From NCBI GenBank assembly GCA_002842285.1, contig PHCJ01000001.1, positions 148,369 through 212,368 on the forward strand: 64,000 bases of DNA, given 5' to 3'. The stretch comes from Betaproteobacteria bacterium HGW-Betaproteobacteria-22 (GTDB lineage: Bacteria; Pseudomonadota; Gammaproteobacteria; Burkholderiales; Methylophilaceae). Numbering within the stretch: position 1 is the stretch's first letter; each line of letters opens with the position of its first letter. Below the pieces are notes generated by a model. It saw only the letters and a list, made by a program, of their open reading frames with translations. It was not told the origin of the DNA and did no database searches. Shown piece by piece: positions 1-8,285 of this stretch. The position numbers and the translations under genes were made by a program.

Positions 1-565
1 TAGAGCCAAGCGGTTAACGTAGCCCTGCGTACGGCGCAAGTGATCGCCCGTATCTGAATCACGAATTTCTGCAATATGCGCGAGTGCCCGTATTGCCAGC
101 TGCTGGGTCAGGTCGTTTTCAGCCATGCGTTTTTTAACTTCGGCCTCCAGCACGCTATTTTTGTTTTTTTAGCCAATCACGTGCCTGCTTGGCCTGCAAT
201 TGCGCGCTCACGCGCGCCATCACGACCATTGGTTTGATTGGCTTGGTAATATAGTCCACAGCACCTAGCCGCAAACCGTGCTCTTCGTCTTGCTCGTCTG
301 CCAGTGCAGTCACAAAAATCACAGGGATCGTCTGTGTTGCCTGGTTGCGTTTTAATTGACGCAACACCTCATAGCCATCCATCTTGGGCATCATCACATC
401 TAATAGAATCAAGTCTGGCTTGTTTTCGCCATTGGCAATGCGCAAGGCAGCCTCGCCTGAGGTGGCAGCAAGCACTCGATGCTCTGCACTTAATAAGCCG
501 CTCAGCACGCGCAGGTTTTCTGCCAGGTCATCTACAATCAGTATTGTTGTGCTATTTTCTGCCAT
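1..565 (-). pseudogene. Response regulator REC + HD-GYP, frameshifted, runs off the left edge
   Basis: The first frame (155-565) encodes a 136-residue receiver domain: acidic pair D12/D13, phosphoacceptor D56 in the LLDVMMP motif, T86 and K108 of the TKP motif. It ends at a TAG at 155-157. Directly after, in the next frame, the sequence stays open to the window edge and reads as the start of an HD-GYP domain (ALAHIAEIRDSDTGDHLRRT). Removing one base from the 7-A run at 164-170 joins the two frames into the usual RpfG-like REC-HD-GYP layout, a c-di-GMP phosphodiesterase family. The shift could be a real mutation, transcriptional slippage or a homopolymer sequencing error. An internal ATG after the break (about 124-126) could start the output domain separately. 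Product and domain order are secure; functional status is not. Confidence 0.75.
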
Positions 566-740
566 TATCTTTAATTTTTTTCTTTGACTATTTTCAAGCT
601 AGCATATTAAACCCTTTCCAGCAGCATGACTATTTACCCGTAAGCATGGTTATCTTGAAAATGCGCAATAAACTAAAGAATAATATTTAAAATCAATACC
701 TTAAATTTTTATGTAAGACAAACGCCTACAAATTAAAGCG

Positions 741-766
741 TAAAAAAAGCCGCATTGCTGCGGCTT
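741..766 (-). terminator. Intrinsic terminator after the metal efflux operon
   Basis: Perfect 8-bp inverted repeat (747-754 and 759-766, 4-nt loop). On the minus strand it is followed by a T run (741-748 region). It lies about 20 nt past the stop of the DUF3240 gene and so closes the efflux operon. Confidence 0.85.
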
Positions 767-785
767 ATATGTTGCATATCACACT

Positions 786-1112
786 TTATATCGTTTGCAT
801 TTCTGCAATCGGCATCAATATATAGTGTATGTCTGTCTTGCTGAACCTGGCTTTGAACGCATTCACCAGATTCTGTAAATCCGACAAACTGGCATGCAGC
901 ATAAATTGCACGCGTTTCTGTCTGCCCGTCACCTGCTCCACCAGGCTCAATGCGACAGCACCATTGCCATGACTCGAGCCATGGCCACTGACATGGCTGG
1001 TGGTGAAGCCTGAAATCTCTTTCTGCTGCAACAGTAAATCCACCAATGTATCTTCTAAATCAGGTGGCGCAATCAGTATCAAAAGACCCTGCAACGTATT
1101 GTGCTCTGTCAT
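786..1112 (-). CDS. DUF3240 family protein of the metal efflux operon
   Basis: 108-residue soluble protein resembling the DUF3240 family, small proteins usually encoded right after HME-RND efflux pumps and thought to have a P-II-like fold. It has a His/Gly/Ser-rich loop in the middle (HVSGHGSSHGNG, about residues 40-51) that could bind metal. It is the last gene of the operon, 9 nt after the pump gene, and is followed by an intrinsic terminator. A regulatory or metal-sensing role for pump activity is inferred from context; no catalytic motif is visible. Confidence 0.75.
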   Translation of the reverse strand: MTEHNTLQGLLILIAPPDLEDTLVDLLLQQKEISGFTTSHVSGHGSSHGNGAVALSLVEQVTGRQKRVQFMLHASLSDLQNLVNAFKARFSKTDIHYILMPIAEMQTI

Positions 1113-1121
1113 ATCAGGCTC

Positions 1122-4100
1122 CTATTTAAAAAATCTACGATAAAAAATGGGCAGCAGCACTAAAGTTAGCGTCGTTGAGCTCACCAGGCCGCCAATCACC
1201 ACAATCGCTAAAGGTCGCTGAATCTCCGACCCAGGCCCTGTCGCAAACAATAACGGAATCAGGCCAAATGCCGCGATATTGGCTGTCATCAGCACTGGCC
1301 GCAGTCGACGCTTAGCACCTTCAATCACGATCGACACAATCTCCATGCCTTGCGCGGCTAACTGGTTAAAATAGCTCACCATCACTACGCCATTGAGCAC
1401 CGCAATCCCTAGCAAGGCAATAAACCCGACTGAAGCAGGTACAGACAGATACTCGCCGGAAAGCCATAACGCGAATACGCCACCTATCATCGCAAATGGA
1501 ATATTGGATAAAATCAGCAAAGCTTGCTTGACCGAACCAAATGTGGCAAACAAGATCAGGAAAATAAGCCCAATCGCCACCGGCACTACCACAGCCAACC
1601 TGGCTGAAGCACGTTGCTGATTCTCAAACTGGCCACCAAATTTCAATGAATAACCTTCGCCCAGTTCAACTTCAGCCTGCACACGCTGACTGGCCTCTTC
1701 GACAAAACTCACCAGATCACGGTCACGCACATTCGAGGTCACCACCACCATTCTGATGCCACGCTCACGGTCTACCTTAACAGGGCCTTCCTCACGCGCT
1801 ATTTTAGCCACAGCAGACAATGGCACATTCGTGCCGTTAGGCAGGGTCAGCATTAGGTTACTGAAATCGGCAGGCGAAGCACGCAAATCAGGGCTGCCAC
1901 GGACAAGTAATGGTGTGCGGCGCTGACCTTCCTGCACTATGCCAAGCTGCTTGCCTTCGAGCTGTGCCAATAGTATCGCTTCAATCTCACTGATACTCAA
2001 ACCCAAACGCCCTGCCGCAACACGGTCAATTTTAATTTGCAGGTACTGTACACCGCTATTTTGCGGGGTATACACATCTTCACTTCCTGCGGTGGACTCC
2101 AGGATTTTTACAATCTGCTGCGCCTTGGCATCTAACACTTTCAAATCCGGACCGAATATCTTAATCGCCAAATCCCCACGCACACCGAGGATCATCTCAT
2201 TCACGCGCATGTCAATCGGCTGTGTAAAGCTATAAGCCAGACCCGGCATTTCACTCATCACCTTACGCAACTCATCAATCAGCGCTTCTTTGGTTGTCAT
2301 GCGCCATTGAGCCATGGGTTTTAACACCAGAAAATTATCTGTCTGGTTAAGCCCCATGGGATCCAGCCCTAAATCATCAGAGCCCACACGTGAATAAATA
2401 CCTTTTACTTCCGGCACGTTGGCTAAAATCGCGCGCTGCACATTTAAATCCGTGAGTACCGATTGCTCCAGATTGATAGAAGGCAACTTTTCCACTCCGA
2501 TGATGATGTCGCCTTCATCCATGGTCGGCATAAACGTTTTACCTATCTGGATATAGGCAATTCCGGTGAACGCCAACATGGCAAACGCCGCCACGACAAT
2601 GGCTTTGGCATGATTCAGGCTCCAATGCAGCACAGGTTCATATACCGTCAATGCTTTACGCACCAGCCAAGGCTCTTCGTGGCTCACTTCTTTAAGCAAA
2701 AACGATGACAGTACAGGAATGACAGTCAGTGATAGCAGCAGGGAAGCTGCCAAAGCAAACATGATGGTAAGCGCTACTGGCGTAAACAGCTTGCCCTCCA
2801 GGCCCTGCAAAGTGAGTAACGGCAAAAATACCGTGATGATAATCAGCACCCCTGCGGTGACCGGTACACTCACCTCGCGCACAGCACGATAAATAATATG
2901 CATACGCGGTAATGTCACTGCCTGATGCTCACTGGCATGCCGATGCAGAGCCAAATGCGAAACGATATTTTCAACCACCACCACTGCCGCATCCACCAGC
3001 ATGCCAATCGCAATAGCCAAACCGCCCAGACTCATCAAGTTGGCGGACATACCAAACTGGCGCATTAACAAAAAAGTAGACAATGCCGACAACGGCAAAA
3101 TAAACGCAATGGTCAAAGCTGCACGGAAATTACCCAGAAACAGCACCAGCAATATCAGCACCAGCACCACAGCCTCAAGCAGCGCCTTGTTGACGGTATT
3201 CACGGCACGCTCTACCAAGTTACCACGGTCATAAAACACATTGATTTTCACGTCTTTCGGTAAAGTCGGTGCAAGCTCAGCCAATTTGGCCTTAACGCCC
3301 TCCACCAGCTTTTGCGCATTCGCACCGCGCAGACCCAGCACCAACCCTTCCACCTGCTCCTGATTGCCATTACTGGTCACCGCGCCGTAGCGCGTCATCG
3401 AGCCGATTTTTACTTGTGCCACATCTGCCACACGTACTGACATCCCCATATCAGTGCGGATAATGGTGTTCTGCACATCCTCTATAGTTTGAAAATTGCC
3501 TTCCGCACGAACCAGCAATGCATCCTCACCATCATTCAGACGCCCTGCGCCGCCATTGCGATTATTCTGCTCCAGCACACTCTGCAATGCGTCAATGGCA
3601 ACCCCTCTTGCATACATACGCGCATTATTAGGAATAATCTCAAAACTGCGCACCAATCCACCCAGCGCATTCACATCAGCCACGCCGGGCACAGTACGTA
3701 ATTGCGGACGGATGACCCAATCCAGCAAACTGCGTCGCTCCTGCAAGCTTAGCGAGTCACTTTCCACTGTGAACATAAACATCTCACCCAAAGGGGTTGT
3801 CATCGGCGCCATGCCACCCTGAACATCCGCAGGCAAGTTACCCCACACCGCATTCAAGCGCTCGGCCACCTGATTTCTGGCCCAATAAATATCCGTGCCA
3901 TCCTCAAAATCAACCGTGATGTCAGTAAGCGCATACTTCGCAACAGACCTAAGCCCTACCTGATGCGGCACGCCTAGCATTTCCACCTCAATCGGTGCCG
4001 TAATGCGCGCCTCAACCTCTTCCGGCGTCATACCGGGCGCTTTCACAATCACCTTGACCTGTGTGGATGACACGTCCGGAAACGCATCGATCGGCAAAGC

Positions 4101-4196
4101 CTGATAGGCCAATGCACCCGCCACGGCAAGACCGATTGTCAGAATAATCACCAGCATGCGCTGCGTCAGGGAAAACTGAATTAATTTAGCTAACAT
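1122..4196 (-). CDS. Heavy-metal efflux RND permease (CzcA/CusA superfamily)
   Basis: Inner membrane proton/metal antiporter of about 1024 residues, the expected RND length. It shows the HME-RND DFEDGTDIYWARNQV motif near residue 95, two clusters of transmembrane helices around two large periplasmic loops, and a TM4 segment GMLVDAAVVVVEN carrying the charged residues of proton relay. That TM4 signature is not the CzcA type (DFGxIxDGAV) and only partly resembles the CusA type, so the metal cannot be named. The start at 4196 is chosen over an ATG at 4214 because GAGGTG lies 4 nt upstream of it. The outer membrane and adaptor genes lie upstream on the same strand and DUF3240 follows. Confidence 0.9.
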   Translation of the reverse strand: MLAKLIQFSLTQRMLVIILTIGLAVAGALAYQALPIDAFPDVSSTQVKVIVKAPGMTPEEVEARITAPIEVEMLGVPHQVGLRSVAKYALTDITVDFEDGTDIYWARNQVAERLNAVWGNLPADVQGGMAPMTTPLGEMFMFTVESDSLSLQERRSLLDWVIRPQLRTVPGVADVNALGGLVRSFEIIPNNARMYARGVAIDALQSVLEQNNRNGGAGRLNDGEDALLVRAEGNFQTIEDVQNTIIRTDMGMSVRVADVAQVKIGSMTRYGAVTSNGNQEQVEGLVLGLRGANAQKLVEGVKAKLAELAPTLPKDVKINVFYDRGNLVERAVNTVNKALLEAVVLVLILLVLFLGNFRAALTIAFILPLSALSTFLLMRQFGMSANLMSLGGLAIAIGMLVDAAVVVVENIVSHLALHRHASEHQAVTLPRMHIIYRAVREVSVPVTAGVLIIITVFLPLLTLQGLEGKLFTPVALTIMFALAASLLLSLTVIPVLSSFLLKEVSHEEPWLVRKALTVYEPVLHWSLNHAKAIVVAAFAMLAFTGIAYIQIGKTFMPTMDEGDIIIGVEKLPSINLEQSVLTDLNVQRAILANVPEVKGIYSRVGSDDLGLDPMGLNQTDNFLVLKPMAQWRMTTKEALIDELRKVMSEMPGLAYSFTQPIDMRVNEMILGVRGDLAIKIFGPDLKVLDAKAQQIVKILESTAGSEDVYTPQNSGVQYLQIKIDRVAAGRLGLSISEIEAILLAQLEGKQLGIVQEGQRRTPLLVRGSPDLRASPADFSNLMLTLPNGTNVPLSAVAKIAREEGPVKVDRERGIRMVVVTSNVRDRDLVSFVEEASQRVQAEVELGEGYSLKFGGQFENQQRASARLAVVVPVAIGLIFLILFATFGSVKQALLILSNIPFAMIGGVFALWLSGEYLSVPASVGFIALLGIAVLNGVVMVSYFNQLAAQGMEIVSIVIEGAKRRLRPVLMTANIAAFGLIPLLFATGPGSEIQRPLAIVVIGGLVSSTTLTLVLLPIFYRRFFK

Positions 4197-4319
4197 AATC
4201 ACCTCGTAACACAACAGGTGAATTTGAAATTAAAGACGCGCCCAGTTCGGGATAAGTCAACCCAAACCCAAGCCGCACGCTATTAAGTAACACGCTATTA
4301 AATACAAGTGTATTAGTCA

Positions 4320-5408
4320 TCACTCACCACCCAACCCTAACCATGCTCCCTTAAGGGCAGAAATACCAGTCACGGCAATTTTTTCAGAGCCACCCAATTG
4401 CGCATCCACAATCACCTCATCACCCTGCTCAGAAATCACACTCACCTGCATTGGTTCAAAACCGGATTTACTCTGCACAAACACCCAAGCTTCAGCTCCT
4501 TTCCGTGCCAGTGCCGATCTGGGCACGCTATATTGATGCGCTTGCCCACCCAGGCTGATTTCTGCCTCCACAAACTGCCCTGGAGAGAGTTTTTCTGCAC
4601 CTTGGGTGATTTCGGCACGCAAATGCAAGGTTTGGTCAGCTTTATTCACACTGCGTATTACCGCTATTAACTTGCCGCTTGCCTGTAACTTGGGCACAAA
4701 AACTGGCATCCCGACTTTAACAAACGGCAAACCCTCAAGCGGCGCATGAATTTCCAGCCATAGCGGATTCAACCTGGCAATACGATACAAAGGAGCTGCC
4801 ATATCAACGCGCTGCCCTGTCACCACCATCTGCTCCAGTACCAGACCATCCATCGGTGCAGTAATTGCAATCGCACTACTCATGCCAGCACTTGGGCTTA
4901 GCTTGTTAATCGCAGCATCGCCCATGCCGGCAAGCTTCAATGCCTGCCTGCGCTGTGCAAATTCGGCACTCGCTTCTTCATGCGTGCTTTCAGTCTGCAA
5001 ATATCGGCGCTGCGGAATAATGCCATCTTTCAACAACTCAGCGTCACGTGACAGATTTTTTGCAGCGAGCTTCTTTTGTGTCTGCGCTTGCAAATAATCT
5101 CGTTGCAACCCCAGTAAATCGGGGCTGGCGATGCTAGCAATCAACTGCCCCTTTTTAACACTTTGCCCAGCTGCTACGTGCAACTGATTCAACAGGCCTG
5201 ATTGTGGCGCACTCACCACACGCTCCTGCCCCACCGGCACCACAATCTCTGCCGGAAAACGCCGACTGCTTAACACGGCATTTTTACTGACCGGTGTAAC
5301 CATTACACCCAGATTCTTTTGCTGCTGCAAACTCATCACCACTTCATCCGCTTGCGCCTGACTTATTAACAACAACACTAATGTACTGATTAAAAAATGA
5401 TATTTCAT
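4320..5408 (-). CDS. Efflux RND periplasmic adaptor (CzcB-like membrane fusion protein)
   Basis: 362-residue periplasmic adaptor linking the RND pump to its outer membrane channel. An N-terminal signal peptide (about residues 1-20, ending AQA) is followed by a lipoyl-like half motif (VAAGQSVKKGQLIASI, about residues 78-93), an alpha-hairpin (QRDYLQAQTQKKL onward), the second lipoyl half (ITAPMDGLVLEQMVV) and beta-barrel and membrane-proximal domains. Its ATG overlaps the TGA of the upstream channel gene (ATGA), so the two are translationally coupled. There is about 120 nt before the pump gene. No His-rich metal-binding N-terminus is present, unlike some CzcB proteins. Confidence 0.88.
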   Translation of the reverse strand: MKYHFLISTLVLLLISQAQADEVVMSLQQQKNLGVMVTPVSKNAVLSSRRFPAEIVVPVGQERVVSAPQSGLLNQLHVAAGQSVKKGQLIASIASPDLLGLQRDYLQAQTQKKLAAKNLSRDAELLKDGIIPQRRYLQTESTHEEASAEFAQRRQALKLAGMGDAAINKLSPSAGMSSAIAITAPMDGLVLEQMVVTGQRVDMAAPLYRIARLNPLWLEIHAPLEGLPFVKVGMPVFVPKLQASGKLIAVIRSVNKADQTLHLRAEITQGAEKLSPGQFVEAEISLGGQAHQYSVPRSALARKGAEAWVFVQSKSGFEPMQVSVISEQGDEVIVDAQLGGSEKIAVTGISALKGAWLGLGGE

Positions 5409-6712
5409 GGAAGTACTCCCACTGTCTGGTTATAGCGGGCGATATCCCACTTTAATTGTATTTGGCGCGTACTATAAGCACGCGCGGCTTCAAAGGCCTG
5501 TGACTGCACGCGTAACAGGCTAACTAAATCAGACTCACCCAGTCGGAATGACTTTTCACCTAAACGCGCATTTTCTTGGGCAATTTCATTTTGTTTGCCG
5601 GCAAGCACCAACTCGGCCTTGCTCACGTTCAAGTTGTGTTCGGCTTCATGCATGGCGGCCTCTAATGCCATTCTTAAAGACTCGCGCTCCGTAAGCGCAT
5701 TGCCCAACTCCAGCTCGGCTGCCGCTTTAATTGGTGCCGAACGCGCCTCACCACCAAATGGAATCCGCAGCTTCACGCCCACACTCTCATTGGCCGCATT
5801 ATCAAAACCGCCCTTTACACTGCGCATATTCAACAACACCTGCATATGCTCGCGGCTTTCAATCTGCGCCAAAGCACGTTCAGATTGCGCTAAGTTCACT
5901 TTAGATTCTGCTTCAAGCCAGATGGGCGACTGGCTGTAGTTTTCAAGTAGCGATTGCTGTTCTTCAAAGTTCGCAGGGATTTCGCGCAAACCAGTTAGCA
6001 GATAATAGCGGTAGCGCGCGTGCATCAACTCAGCCTCAGCACGCAACTGTTCTTTTTCTGCACGCAGACGCTCCTGTTGCGCCAGCATGACATCAGTCTT
6101 TGCCAACTCTCCAGCGCTATGACGTTTTTCCACGTCACTCTGCAATTGATTGGCAAGTGATAGCATATGTTGCGCCAAGGCAAGATTATTCTCGTTAAAC
6201 GCCACATCCCACAACGCGTCACGCAATTGGCCGGCAACCTGTAACCTGGTGCTGGTTTGGCTTGCATTCAGGTTGAACCTGCTATCATCGGCGACTTTAT
6301 GTCGGTTATTACGCTGATTAGGCAGCCAGACTGGCAACTCAAGCTCGGCCTGCCACTCACGCTCACCCCTGCCACTACCCAAAGTGTCGTTTTGATGTGC
6401 AAAACCTAGTGCGGGGGCAGTTGGCAGCCAGGCATTTGCCATTAACTGCTTTGATGTGACAACTGAATTTCTGGAATTGAGCAGTGCCTGCTTAGGGTTA
6501 CGCGCATAGGTTTTCTCCAACACCTCTGCAACGCTTAGATTGGGATTTACCGCCAACGCATCCCAATGCTCCACTTCGTGAACATCGGACGAGCCAGCTG
6601 GTATTTTTGACGCCGGACTAGCCAGCTCACCTTGTGCTGATGCCGCGTGCGTGTAACTGCCAAGCGATATCAACAACGCTATTACAAGCCATCTCAGCCT
6701 AAAAATAGACAT
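5405..6712 (-). CDS. TolC family outer membrane efflux protein (CzcC-like)
   Basis: 435-residue outer membrane factor of the tripartite metal pump. Signal peptide about residues 1-26, then two repeats of long amphipathic helices rich in Ala, Glu, Gln and Leu typical of the TolC alpha-barrel (for example MLSLANQLQSDVEKRH and ALTERESLRMALEAAM). A strong Shine-Dalgarno (AGGAGG) lies 6 nt upstream of the ATG. First gene of the operon; its stop overlaps the adaptor start. A 9-bp inverted repeat in its leader (6737-6761) may be an operator or mRNA hairpin. Confidence 0.85.
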   Translation of the reverse strand: MSIFRLRWLVIALLISLGSYTHAASAQGELASPASKIPAGSSDVHEVEHWDALAVNPNLSVAEVLEKTYARNPKQALLNSRNSVVTSKQLMANAWLPTAPALGFAHQNDTLGSGRGEREWQAELELPVWLPNQRNNRHKVADDSRFNLNASQTSTRLQVAGQLRDALWDVAFNENNLALAQHMLSLANQLQSDVEKRHSAGELAKTDVMLAQQERLRAEKEQLRAEAELMHARYRYYLLTGLREIPANFEEQQSLLENYSQSPIWLEAESKVNLAQSERALAQIESREHMQVLLNMRSVKGGFDNAANESVGVKLRIPFGGEARSAPIKAAAELELGNALTERESLRMALEAAMHEAEHNLNVSKAELVLAGKQNEIAQENARLGEKSFRLGESDLVSLLRVQSQAFEAARAYSTRQIQLKWDIARYNQTVGVLP

Positions 6713-6736
6713 AGAAACCTCCTATTAAAATACACA

Positions 6737-6761
6737 ATTTCATGCCATTCTTGCATGAAAT
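6737..6761. promoter_or_regulatory. Inverted repeat in the efflux operon leader
   Basis: Perfect 9-bp arms (6737-6745 and 6753-6761) around a 7-nt spacer, 25 nt upstream of the outer membrane factor start. No T run follows on either strand, so an operator or mRNA hairpin is more likely than a terminator. Confidence 0.45.
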
Positions 6762-6773
6762 ACGATTGCAAAT

Positions 6774-7160
6774 TTACAGGAAGCTTGGGGGGGCACGCGG
6801 CCGGGAAGCCGATCGCGTAAAGTGGAATAAATCAGAAAACTTGATAGCGCGGAACTGCGCTATCTGAAACAAGGGCAAGAGCAACAGTGCGATAAAAAGC
6901 ACCGCCAATACAGGTGGTGGCAACAGATCAGGCTGTTTTGTCAGGCCCTTATCAACACCGATGGTTTGTACTTCGTCATGCACCGCCTGCAAGGTAGGCG
7001 TGGTGGTGGTGCTGGACATCAGGCCATGCATATGCAAACCATGACCTTGCGTGGGAGAGTCACCTTTGATGTGGGCGTGAATAAACGGGCTGGCAACTTG
7101 CAATAATGCAAACCAAACCACAATCATCCACAAAAACTTCTTACCCAGATCCATACGCAT
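6774..7160 (-). CDS. Small membrane protein with His motifs upstream of the efflux operon
   Basis: 128 residues, family not recognised with certainty. The N-terminal hydrophobic segment (about 9-27) may be a signal anchor, followed by a short region with several His residues (FIHAHIKGD, GHGLHMHGL), then a second hydrophobic helix (PPPVLAVLFIALLLLPLFQI, about 80-100) and a basic tail ending RAPPSFL. This pattern resembles small accessory proteins found next to heavy-metal pumps. It lies about 60 nt upstream of the channel gene on the same strand, so co-transcription and a metal-related role are plausible but inferred. Two ATG codons lie at its start (residues 1 and 3). Confidence 0.6.
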   Translation of the reverse strand: MRMDLGKKFLWMIVVWFALLQVASPFIHAHIKGDSPTQGHGLHMHGLMSSTTTTPTLQAVHDEVQTIGVDKGLTKQPDLLPPPVLAVLFIALLLLPLFQIAQFRAIKFSDLFHFTRSASRPRAPPSFL

Positions 7161-7262
7161 GCAGTCAATATATCAGCTAAATTTAAAAATTACAAATGAA
7201 AACAAACTATTAAAACCTCATCGGTAACAAGGAATTATCACCATCAGGCTTTCAGTCTGTGA

Positions 7263-7523
7263 TCAATAGGTGCGCTTTCTTGGCGTATAGGTACCCGGGC
7301 CATGCTCAATATGCCGGAAAGTGATACGACCGTTATTCACGTCATATGGCGACAACTCCAACGTGACTTTATCACCCGCCAGAATACGAATATGATTTTT
7401 TTTCATCTTGCCGCCGGTATAAGCAATTAAGGTATGCCCATTGTCCAAAGTCACGCGATAGCGTGAATCTGGAAGAATCTCCGTCACCATACCGCTCATT
7501 TCAATCAGTTCTTCTTTAGCCAA
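7263..7523 (-). CDS. infA: Translation initiation factor IF-1, second copy
   Basis: IF-1 is an S1-like OB-fold protein that binds the ribosomal A site during initiation. This copy has about 86 residues: the usual core ([48 protein letters not shown]) plus a C-terminal extension [16 protein letters not shown] absent from the second IF-1 at 52710. No ATG is available: two tandem TTG codons (7526, 7523) precede GCT AAA GAA. The second is chosen because AAGGAG is then 6 nt away and the protein starts M-A-K-E-E as usual. It is divergent from cspA. Confidence 0.9.
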   Translation of the reverse strand: MAKEELIEMSGMVTEILPDSRYRVTLDNGHTLIAYTGGKMKKNHIRILAGDKVTLELSPYDVNNGRITFRHIEHGPGTYTPRKRTY

Positions 7524-7735
7524 CAAATACTCCTTACATATAACCCCGGTATTGAAGCAAAAAACTCAAAAACAATGAGCAAACTTAAATAATGTGGGAA
7601 TAATAAAAACGAACATGCACAAACGCACCCGCACTATAGGCCGAGACACCCAATTAAGCAAGCAATCACTGGAAAATAAACGCGCCAAAACACTGGTTGC
7701 CGTGTCTTCTCTGGAAATATATCTAAAAATAATGC

Positions 7736-7764
7736 TTGACACGGCCTTTAATAGTCCGTAAAAA
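7736..7764 (+). promoter_or_regulatory. Promoter of cspA and its long leader
   Basis: A perfect -35 TTGACA (7736-7741), a 17-nt spacer and a weak -10 TAAAAA (7759-7764). The transcript would have a leader of about 100 nt before the cspA ATG, rich in U and A, as expected for cold-shock mRNAs that fold differently at low temperature. This explains most of the 343-nt gap between infA and cspA. Confidence 0.6.
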
Positions 7765-7872
7765 GCAACGTAGGCGTTTGATTTTTTAATTTTTGGTCTT
7801 TTTTGGATTAAGTAATATTTAAAAACCCGAACTTTCAGGGTGCCTCCCTTTTTTAAAAGTATGGAATAAGAT

Positions 7873-8076
7873 ATGGCAACAGGTTTAGTAAAATGGTTTA
7901 ATGACTCTAAAGGTTTTGGTTTCATTACACCTGACGCAGGTGGTGACGATTTATTCGCACATTTCTCAGCTATCGTAGATAGCGGTTATAAAAGCTTGAA
8001 AGAAAACGATCGTGTTACTTTCGACGTAACAGACGGCCCAAAAGGCAAACAAGCTTCTAACATTCAAAAGGTTTAA
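7873..8076 (+). CDS. cspA: Cold shock protein, CspA family
   Basis: 67-residue single cold-shock domain that binds single-stranded RNA/DNA and melts mRNA structure. RNP1 (KGFGFITP) and RNP2 (DLFAHFSAI) are intact, with [11 protein letters not shown] at residues 7-17. Full family length. A weak Shine-Dalgarno (GGAATAAGAT) precedes the ATG. A long leader and a strong terminator make this a monocistronic unit. The letter suffix is by resemblance only, as several Csp paralogues usually exist. Confidence 0.93.
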   Translation: MATGLVKWFNDSKGFGFITPDAGGDDLFAHFSAIVDSGYKSLKENDRVTFDVTDGPKGKQASNIQKV

Positions 8077-8091
8077 ACCTAAAGAATACTA

Positions 8092-8119
8092 AAATGACCC
8101 TGACAGGGTCATTTTTTTT
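8092..8119 (+). terminator. Intrinsic terminator of cspA
   Basis: Perfect 10-bp stem (8092-8101 and 8105-8114) with a 3-nt loop, followed by a T run to 8119, 16 nt after the cspA stop. Confidence 0.93.
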
Positions 8120-8285
8120 GCCTATTGCTTGCAGAAACTTGTAATATTACTCTTTGTTTTCTTAGTTTTTGTTTTTAATGTATCTGATACGCAATATCTA
8201 GGTTTATTTTTTATACGCATTACTACTTGTTACAATCGCGACAACGTGCAACAATCACCCGAACGGATGAATCAACAATAAGCAC

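Noticed and set aside
7566-7925. 119-codon open frame on the minus strand
   Set aside because: It overlaps the cspA promoter, leader and start; protein composition is not coding-like and no ribosome site is seen.
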